DNA from: Geosiphon pyriformis
Taxonomy: Eukaryota > Glomeromycota > Glomeromycetes > Archaeosporales > Geosiphonaceae
Reading direction: 5' to 3'
Length of the DNA: 64,000 nucleotides
Assembly (NCBI GenBank): GCA_016748015.1
Contig: JAAOMT010000494.1
Coordinates: forward strand, 922,190 to 986,189
Part shown: one piece after another, positions 57,000 to 64,000 of the stretch
How positions within the stretch are numbered: position 1 is the first letter of the stretch
How the letters are laid out: every line of letters begins with the position of its first letter
Translations under genes and position numbers: made by a program
The notes under the pieces: generated by a model
What the model saw: the letters and a program-made list of their open reading frames with translations, nothing else
Database searches by the model: none
What the model was told of the DNA's origin: nothing

Positions 57000-59200
57000 A
57001 AAACACTCATATTATCCTAGCAAGAAAATTATTTACAGAACTAATTCTTAATTTAATAAAATACCATAGAAAATTAGCTGAAATTCAGCTTAAAGTCTGC
57101 AAATCCAAAAATTAATGATTAAAAAGTTTGCTAAGAATTCTTCGAAAATTAGCAAATAAAACTGTCAAAGCCACTTTATTTTCAACTTATAACTGTTCAA
57201 AAACTTTAGGTTGTACAGAAGTGAATAATACAAAGCTTTATTAAAAAATCTTTAAACAATCCAGCTTTTATTCTTAGATTTTTTCTAATTAAAGAATTTT
57301 ATTTATGGCAAACATTAATTAAAATAAAACTAAATTGTATACAGTAATATATAATTGGCTATAAGATAGCAAAAATCAAATAACAAAATTGTTTATCTGA
57401 GATTGTCTTTTATAACACTATGTTTACAAAAAATTTAACATCTAAATAAGTTTTGGCCAAACTAAACTTAAATAAACTATTGGTGGAAAAATAAATTCCC
57501 AAATAATAGTGCAATTTATTCTTTCTTGTAATTAATATAAAACTCTTATTAATAGTTAAAAAAGCATTTTTATCTTTTTGGTTAATAGAAATAGCTATTG
57601 TCTTATTATTATTAATCGAAATATTGTTGATATCAAAAAATTTACTGACAATATTTAAAATATATTGTGTTAAAGTTTGGCTATTTCTTATTCAAATTGT
57701 GTTATTAACAAAGACATTAATTGCAAGAAAAGAAGTTTTTTCTTCTGTATTTTCTAATTTGTCTATTTTGACTACAAATTTTGTGTTAATACAGTAATCA
57801 CATAAATGTTAATGTCTCTTAATTTTACACAAAAAAGAATTGTAAAAATTTTTTCAAAGGAAAAGTAAGAAAACTTCACTCTAGTTTAGTTTATCATGTA
57901 TGTAATAACTATTTAATAAGCCAAAGTCAATTATAATTCTGTTAATTTTGTTTCAGTATATATTGCCAAAAAAACTGATAAATTGTTTACACATCTTAAT
58001 ATATCTTAGACTGTTTCTTAAATAATGTTAGCCAACTGAATTATATGTTTTATATATGTTTTGCAGAACCAACCACAGTTTTTTATTTTTTTTCAAAGCA
58101 TCTTATACAATTAAGCCAATTACAAATACTGGAGACCAAGTTGATGTATTTTCTAATATTAAAAAATTATTATTATAAAGAGCACCAGATTTGCTATACA
58201 CAAAAAAAATTCAGTCTAAAAGTATTTTTGACAAAATTTTTCTGGTTATCTTAATCAGCACTATCAGTTTAGTGTTAATTAATATATTATTTCAATTATA
58301 GAGCTTTGAAATTATAGAAACCCAAGCTTTTTTCTATAAAGTAAAAACTGTACCAATATTCAAACAACAATTTAACAGAACCAAAAAACAAGTTATAACT
58401 TTAGAACCACAATGCTTTTATAACTTATTTGAAATGCCAGATAAGCCAAAGGTTTTGTTATCAAGTAAATCTTTTATCGTTAGGGTCAACTTATCTGAAT
58501 TAATTTGTTTTATAGTTCTAGAAAATGTTCTATTTTTAACATAATTCAAAGACATATATTGCTAAAACCAAAGATCTAATACCACTTTGGATACCAGTTT
58601 CTTTCTAGTTTAGTCTTCTATAATCTTATTCACTTTATTTTTTATTATTTTATGTTTCAAAATCAAATTTTCACCAATTACCAAATAATCTAAAACCATT
58701 TTTTGAAAAAGTTTTTTTAAAACACTTTTAATCATATGACTCTTGTTTATACAGAAGTCTTTTATTCTTTTATTAATTGTGTCCCTAATTATAACTGTTT
58801 TTATAGTTTCAGATTTTTAATATTTGAACACATGATACTTCTTTTGATTTTTGACAAAAAAAAAAAAATTTTTTTACTTTTTGCTTTCTTTTTAATCAAA
58901 AATAACAGCTTAAAAGAATTGTCAATATTTAATCTTAACCAAATTTTTACAAAGCAATTAGACTTAATGATATTTCTTAAAAAAAAGACTTTAACAATCT
59001 TTGAAACCAAAATTTCTAATTTGTGGAATCTTAAAAACTATTTGTTCTTAAAATTGCTGGAATCTTTGAACCAAATCTTGTAGAAAACTTTGTCTACTAA
59101 CTTAACCATTACCAATTTTAGAAGTTTATATATAGTATTTAAATTACTTTATTTTTTTACAATATAAAACTTATTAAGCACACTAAATATTTATTCTGAT
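57000..59200 (-). pseudogene. L1 reverse transcriptase region
   Basis: On the minus strand, the RT catalytic string VFVNNTI, stop, I at about 57690-57718 replaces the FVDDTIWV expected from this LINE family, as I remember it; both Asp are Asn. It is followed by LTQYILNIVSKFFDINNISI and NNKTIAISINQKDKNAF. Further down come YLIANYILL (57320-57380), DFLIKLCIIHF (57210-57260) and SSVNNFLARIICVF (57005-57045), which match conserved post-RT strings. Inactive. Confidence 0.78.
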
Positions 59201-59269
59201 GAATATTCTCTGAACTAAGTTCACTTTGAATTATTAGTATTTTTAATGCCAAATTTTTATCAATTCTTA

Positions 59270-60100
59270 TTAATTTGTTTGCAGATTGCATTTAAACATT
59301 TATTTAGAAAACTATTCAAGCCAATTAAAACCACAATAGCTGAATAATCAGTATTAAAGAAATTAAAAACACCATTAACTTTATGTCTAATTATTGTTAT
59401 CAAAAGATATTTACTAACCAAAATATAGCCAATAGTTTTTTTTGCACCTCTTAAATTACTTTATGTTGGAATTTTAGCAATTAAATCATTCAACAGAGAA
59501 TTAGACAAACTTAAATTAAAACATTTCTTGAAACTTGCACTATATTCTATACTATTTTTATTGAAATTACCACCTAATACAATATAAAAACTTGAATTAA
59601 TTGCTTTAACAATAAATAAATTCACCTTATAGACTTAATCAAATTACATATTAGCTAAAATTTTGCATATAAACCCAAAATTATTATTGAAATTTTGTTG
59701 CTAAACAATAAACAATTAAAATAAAACAACCAAGAATCTTAAAAATCTTGCATATATGTTAAGCTAAAACATTGTTTATTATTATTGTAATTTTAGCACT
59801 TATATAATCAGTATTTATACCAGAAACAAACACTTTTATATCTTGAAATTTATTTTTATCTAAAATTTAGTCTGCTATTTTAGCTTAGTCTTAGTAATAA
59901 TAGAAATCCAATTGCCAAATTTATTGTGCTACCTGATTATATCTTTCTGTTTAGCTATATTGTTTATGTCTTTGATATTATACATAGCTATTTCTCAAAT
60001 AAAATTGCTTATTAAAGCAAAAAATTTACAAAAAAAATTGAATTAGTATACAAATAATCTAATCTTATCAATATTGAACTAACTAAAGCTTCAAGAGCCA
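59270..60100 (-). pseudogene. L1 endonuclease (exo-endonuclease-phosphatase type)
   Basis: Minus strand: DYISAKITIIINNVLA and ICKIFKILGCFI (59710-59815), ISIIILGLYAK (about 59660-59695), then LGGNFNKNS at 59551-59577 in place of the GGDFN signature (Asp changed to Asn), KIPT, stop, SNLRGAKKTIGYILVS at about 59400-59460, and FFNTDYSAIVV at about 59335-59365, where the usual Asp-His reads Asp-Tyr. This domain would nick target DNA. Two key residues are lost. Confidence 0.75.
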
Positions 60101-60639
60101 TTATTTTTGACTTAAAATCATTCATTTTGGTAATCAAAAATTTCGAGTTATTTAAACTAAAAATTAAACTTTCAATTGTAGTTATTAAAAAAAAAGAAAA
60201 ACAGCAATAGAGAATTATCTAAAATTATGTCTAAATCCAACTTTAAAAGTACTGGTACAGTAACAGCTAGTAATAAAAGTTGATAAACAGGCATTAAAGA
60301 TACCAGATTTATATTGTTTAGTCTTTACATAATACCAAATACCTGGTTAGTTAAAAGTTCTTATAAATATTCCAAAGAACCCAACTAATTGCTAATAAAA
60401 GAGTTATCTAGTAAAGCAGAAATAACTTTACTCGAAATTAGAGTACTTAAAAAAAAAGATTTTAAACCAAAATTTAAAGAAGCATTATTAGAAGTAGAAG
60501 CCAAAAAGACTACTTAAGCCCAAAATTTGCTATTAAAAATGGCAGAATAAGAAATAAGAATGCTTTTTTTGATATACAACTTAGCAAGCTAAAGACAAAT
60601 CTTATTCAAAACAGATTTTTTAAATACTTTTAAAGAAAA

Positions 60640-60960
60640 AAAAATAAAAACACCAAATGCATTGTATTTTAGAACAGAATATCCAAAACACTCACATTTT
60701 TTACATCAAACCAGATTCATTCTAATTCAAAAAAGCTTAATGTTATCCAAAATTGGCTCTGTACAAAAGATTAACTCCAACTTTTTTTTTAATCTAAAGT
60801 CAATTACAACACAACAAACTCTATTGCTAGTCTTTATTGATTGATTAATAATACAAGTTTTTTTACTAGCCATTTTCAAAAAAGTGCTAAGATTATATAC
60901 AGTTATACTTATAAACAAAGTAAACAAAAATGCTCTAAAATAATCTTTAAACATTTAAAC
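60640..60960 (-). pseudogene. L1 RRM-like and zinc-knuckle region
   Basis: Minus-strand open piece 60727-60954 with FRAFLFTLFISITVYNLS, ASKKTCIINQSIKTSN and RVCCVVIDFRLKKKLELIF: alternating strands and helices like an RNA-recognition fold. A degenerate CCHC knuckle follows at 60661-60715, CKKCECFGYSVLKY, with His and the last Cys both Tyr. It probably bound element RNA. It is part of the single long ORF of this LINE family. Confidence 0.7.
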
Positions 60961-61199
60961 ATTTTAATTTTTCATAGCTTTTGTCACATGTATTGAATCT
61001 TTTTTAATTAAAAATAATTACTTTGTTGTCAATTAATCTGCTTAAGCCAATTTGGCAAATTTTATCACAATTTTTTGCCATAGTCCAATGAATTGCAATT
61101 TGATTAACATAATTTAACCAAATACAAAAACTGTAATGATAATTATTTTTTTTAGTGTGTTTATAAGAATTTTTTTGATTACTATAGTCTAATTTGACC

Positions 61200-61879
61200 T
61201 AATTTTTTGTCTTTGATATTATTGTTTATGATAATTTTTTTTTTCTGGCCAATAATATAGTTTTTTCTATATTTTTATTTAAAGTAAATATTGATTTGAT
61301 AATTCTCTTAAATTTTGAGAGAGTAGTAGTCTTCCCAAAATTATTAATTATTGAAAAAATTTTCTTAATTGTCTGTATTTTAGCTATTGCTAATTTGCTT
61401 TTTATTGCTGACAGATTAATGTCTAAAATAAAAAATTTTTTAATAATTATTTTAATTGAAGTTTTTACTATTTTAGAGTCAATTTATTTTTTGTTCAAAA
61501 AAATATTAAAAGAAAATAAAAGAAAACCAACTTCTTTTTTTATATTAAATTTGAAAGAACCTAAAAAAAAGTCACAATCTATACTATTAATTATTTTTAT
61601 GGCTTTAGAAATAGCCATAATTGAATCTAAAAGGGACTTACTATCAACACTTTTTATAATATTACTGTTTTTACCACCACTAAACTTATTGTTTAAATTT
61701 GAGTAAATATTATTAAGACTAAACTTAACTAAAGATATATTTTTTTTATTATCAAAATATTTAATATTGTTAAGACCCATTTTTTTTTTGAGCAAAAAAG
61801 CCATCAGCAAGATCATAAAAAGTTTCTTTGAACATTTTTTTTTAGACATACTATTACTTAAAGCAGCTTTTAAGTTCAT
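61200..61879 (-). pseudogene. L1 ORF N-terminal region
   Basis: ATG at 61877-61879 (minus) opens 131 codons to 61484: MNLKAALSNSMSKKKCSKK, FLLKKKMGLNNIKYFDNKK, KFSGGKNSNIIKSVDSKSLL, DFFLGSFKFN. The family consensus here is Ser/Asp/Glu-rich and acidic. In this copy many Asp, Gly and Glu codons have become Asn or Lys by G-to-A change. The frame then breaks in an A-run near 61490-61500. This start is the natural one, since the conserved leader (61916-61985) precedes it. Confidence 0.75.
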
Positions 61880-61990
61880 AATAAAAGGGTTATTGAGTTA
61901 AAAAATATTGAATAAAAAAACAAAAAAAAACAAAAAAACTTTTTTTTTGAAAATATGCTCTTTGAAAAATTTGAAATATAGGTAAAAAAA

Positions 61991-62641
61991 AAGTTTTATT
62001 AACTTTATATTAGTTAAAATATCTTTTTATTTATAAAATTTGAAAATTATAAAAATTTATAAATTATTACTTATTAAAAATTATTTTAATTTCAAATAAG
62101 TATTTTACAATAAGAATAAATACAATAAAACTTATTTTTTATAATAAATTTATATTTGATTAAATATTCAAAATTTGTATATAAATTTTTACTATCTTTT
62201 TTATATAAACTTTAATCATTATTCAAACAAATTATTCATTTAAATACATAATAAATTAAATTCACTTTAAAGTGGTTAGACATAAAAGATGGCAGATAAG
62301 ATTCAACATATGTATTTATTAAACCAAATTTTTTTTATTCTAAAAACCAACTGATTATTAATTAAAATAACAAAAACAATTTTAATAAAAAAATTATTAT
62401 AATTAATATAGTTTAAAGAAACATATTAAAAATTCTAAACTAAAAAAAATTATCTTATACTCAATAATATTTTTTTTTTTAACATTTAACAAGTGAGGTC
62501 CAAATACTGTTTAGTACAATATATTATATATAAGCAATTTAAACTAGGTGTAAATCATGCATTTTCTATATGTGACCAGCAACTTAGGCTAATTAGGACA
62601 ACACTAAGCATCTATATAAACTAAAACTAAGCTATCTATAT
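61991..62641. other. AT-rich spacer between LINE copies
   Basis: No supportable gene. From 62460 to 62641 it may include the 3' untranslated part of L2 on the minus strand, with an A-run at 62470-62481 (minus-strand sense). A perfect 12-bp palindrome CACTTTAAAGTG lies at 62263-62274. The remainder is low-complexity A/T. Confidence 0.45.
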
Positions 62642-62824
62642 CTAAAAAAACAAACAAAGTTTACATAGTCCAAAACTAACACCAAAAGCTTCAACAATAT
62701 CCAATAATTTAACCATATTAGTTGAAATTACTAAAGAAAGCCCAGCTATAAAAATTAGAACAGACTCATTATGCAAGATTAGTCTATTCTTTTCTATAAA
62801 GATCTGGTGTTTAGTATAGGCCAA
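62642..62824 (-). pseudogene. L2 ORF tail
   Basis: The last coding stretch of the LINE ORF, open for 60 codons: AYTKHQIFIEKNRLIL, VLIFIAGLSLVIS, NMVKLLDIVEAFGVSFGL, CKLCLFF, stop. It matches my recollection of the conserved tail of this family (a KLLGI.EAFGV.FGF-type string). The region 62825-63059 joins it to the zinc finger but is out of frame or stopped. Confidence 0.7.
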
Positions 62825-63059
62825 CCAGATTTTATCTCAGAATACAAAACAGAATTTGCACACAAAGTTCACAATTTTCTGGTCTGCAATCTTAGAATTC
62901 TTAAAAACAGAAAGAGACTCTTAGTACCAATTATTGAAAACAATACTTTTACACAGAACCACACACACTGTAATGTTAAAAACACAAAAAAACAACAATT
63001 ACAACACACATAAAGAAGAATAAAAAAGACCAGAAAGCATTTCCCAATCAATTATATAA

Positions 63060-63271
63060 ATGTTCAGTAACTAAATACAAGTGGCAAGATCAAATGAACA
63101 AGAAAAAACATGGTTTAAGACTTCAATATCTTCACAAAACAAACACACCACACTGAGATAACACCTTTTATACAAATGCTTATAAACAACAACAAGAAGC
63201 CAGTAATATAAAGCCTTCAGAAAATACATATAAGCATCAGCAGTATATCTATTAATGAAACTAGTGGCCAA
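63060..63271 (-). pseudogene. L2 C-terminal zinc-finger domain
   Basis: Open for 66 codons on the minus strand: MATSFINRYTADAYMYFLKA, LLVVVYKHLYKRCYLSVVCL, FCEDIEVLNHVFSCSFD. The CLFC-X7-H-X3-C arrangement is the zinc-binding cluster found at the C-terminus of many LINE RT proteins, and its four ligands are intact here. It probably contacts target DNA or element RNA. Confidence 0.78.
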
Positions 63272-63479
63272 GTAAGATCAAAATGTCACACTAATGATGA
63301 TCTAAACCAATCAACATTTATATGCAGATTATTTGTTACAATCCAAGAACCAGAACCAACTTTTTAGCACACACAATAAATAGAATAGAAAACATCACAA
63401 ACAAAATGTCTAGAATTATCAAAAACAATATTATTACCAGTTCTGATGTAATGTTCTTTAATCTGATAAAAGAGATATT

Positions 63480-63985
63480 AATTAAAAAGAGAAGCAGCCT
63501 TTGCAAATGTGTTAGCATGTTCAATTTCTGAAACACCTAAATGACTTTTCATTTTATGCCAACTGATATCTAAATTCTTTTCATGAATAATGTCTACAAT
63601 ATGACAATGTTCAACTCAACATCTGTTCTAAAAATCTGGACATATCAAACCCAATTCTGATTTGCAAGCATCAAAAACAGTTTGGCTATCTAAGAAAAGT
63701 TAAATTGAACTTGAAAAAAGGACACATTTGAGTGCCAATGAAATAGTCTACAACTTTGTTATAGTAAAAAACACCAAATCAGAAGCCTCAACACCTAAAC
63801 CAAAATTTATATTCTCAAAAAAAACAGCTGCACCAGCCCTCATATTAACAGTTCTCAAACCACACAGAGATTTATTCATATAAACAGAAAGACAACTGGT
63901 ATCAACACCCAATAAATAATCATGGACAACTCCAAATTCATGAGAACCAAGAATATTTAATAAGCCAATGTCTTTCAAAAGAGAA
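63480..63985 (-). pseudogene. L2 RNase H domain
   Basis: Minus strand: LSVYMNKSLCGLRTVNMRA (the family VYTDGSL box with Asp changed to Asn), AGAAVFFENINFGLGVE, ITKL in place of the TEL box (Glu changed to Lys), then FSDSQTVFDACKSELGL (63640-63690, Asp kept), CHIVDIIHEKNLDISWHKMK (63545-63610) with the HxxxK end of the fold. It would remove RNA from the cDNA hybrid. It lacks at least two catalytic acids. Confidence 0.8.
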
Positions 63986-64000
63986 AAACAAACAGAAAAA

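Larger units (their letters stand above)
56951..61990 (-). mobile_element. LINE copy L1, 5' part complete, 3' part missing
   Basis: Minus-strand non-LTR retrotransposon: leader (61880-61990), N-terminal region with RRM-like and zinc-knuckle parts, endonuclease, RT, and the start of the post-RT region, which stops at about 56950. The RNase H and C-terminal zinc finger that the family carries (seen in L2) are absent. Every frame is broken. Losses of catalytic residues are all explainable by C-to-T or G-to-A changes. Confidence 0.85.
62642..64000 (-). mobile_element. LINE copy L2, 3' part, running off the window
   Basis: Minus-strand 3' portion of the same LINE family as L1: RNase H (about 63480-63985), a C-terminal zinc-finger domain (63071-63271) and a tail ending at stop 62642-62644. 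The 5' part lies beyond 64000. L1 and L2 are in tandem, same orientation, and between them cover most of one element. Confidence 0.87.

Noticed and set aside
58736-59083. 115-codon plus-strand ORF, and minus-strand shadow 58801-59010.
   Set aside because: The plus-strand ORF is antisense to the L1 RT region; it is Phe/Leu-rich because of T-runs and has no recognisable domain.
61296-61706. 136-codon plus-strand ORF with a hydrophobic product.
   Set aside because: It is antisense to the L1 N-terminal ORF, which has a proper leader and start and matches the LINE family.
62263-62274. Perfect palindrome CACTTTAAAGTG.
   Set aside because: Short palindromes are expected in A/T-rich DNA. No partner copy, terminal repeat or gene is placed to give it meaning.
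1-64000. tRNA or rRNA genes, and prokaryotic-style promoters or ribosome sites.
   Set aside because: I saw no cloverleaf-like or rRNA sequence, and the content is eukaryotic, so bacterial signals were not annotated.

Overview
This 64 kb window holds no host gene that I can recognise. It is a very AT-rich eukaryotic repeat island, built almost entirely from decayed retrotransposons nested inside one another. The organism is most likely a fungus, and probably an arbuscular mycorrhizal one (Glomeromycotina). That inference rests on extreme AT-richness, and on the LINE polyprotein fragments at the right-hand end, which resemble the long single-ORF LINE family (endonuclease, reverse transcriptase, RNase H, C-terminal zinc finger) I know from Rhizophagus and Gigaspora. 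It is not a database result.

Layout. 1-583: 5' tip of a minus-strand LINE (L0) plus an AT-rich repeat X. 584-2772: remnant C2 of a minus-strand LTR element. 2773-55777: a nest of Ty3/gypsy-like LTR elements from three LTR families (A, B, C). A4 (+, 36730-55777) is the oldest. A1 (-, pieces at 2773-5223, 26332-27652 and 33809-36729) sits in the 5' LTR of A4. A2 (+, 5224-26331) and A3 (+, 27653-33808) sit inside A1. C1 (-, 8011-18997) sits inside A2. A solo LTR B2 (-, 17000-17873) sits inside C1. The complete element B1 (+, 38703-48419) sits inside A4. 55778-56950: a broken unknown ORF and a second copy of X. 56951-61990 and 62642-64000: two minus-strand LINE copies, L1 (5' part) and L2 (3' part).

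With insertions subtracted, A2 (about 10.1 kb), C1 (about 10.1 kb) and B1 (9.7 kb) share one plan: LTR, primer site, gag with CCHC zinc knuckle, aspartic protease, two cysteine-rich modules, a dUTPase-like domain with all five family motifs, RT, RNase H, integrase, a C-terminal domain of unknown function ending next to the polypurine tract, LTR. The dUTPase lies between protease and RT.

All copies look dead. Stops fall almost always where one C-to-T or G-to-A change turns Gln, Arg or Trp codons into stops, and many catalytic residues are lost in the same way. The two LTRs of B1 differ by roughly 45 transitions against about 2 transversions (counted by eye), and the LTRs of A2 show the same bias. 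This looks like a DNA-level, RIP-like or deamination process acting on both strands. The insertions appear to make 4-bp target duplications whose copies differ only by transitions.
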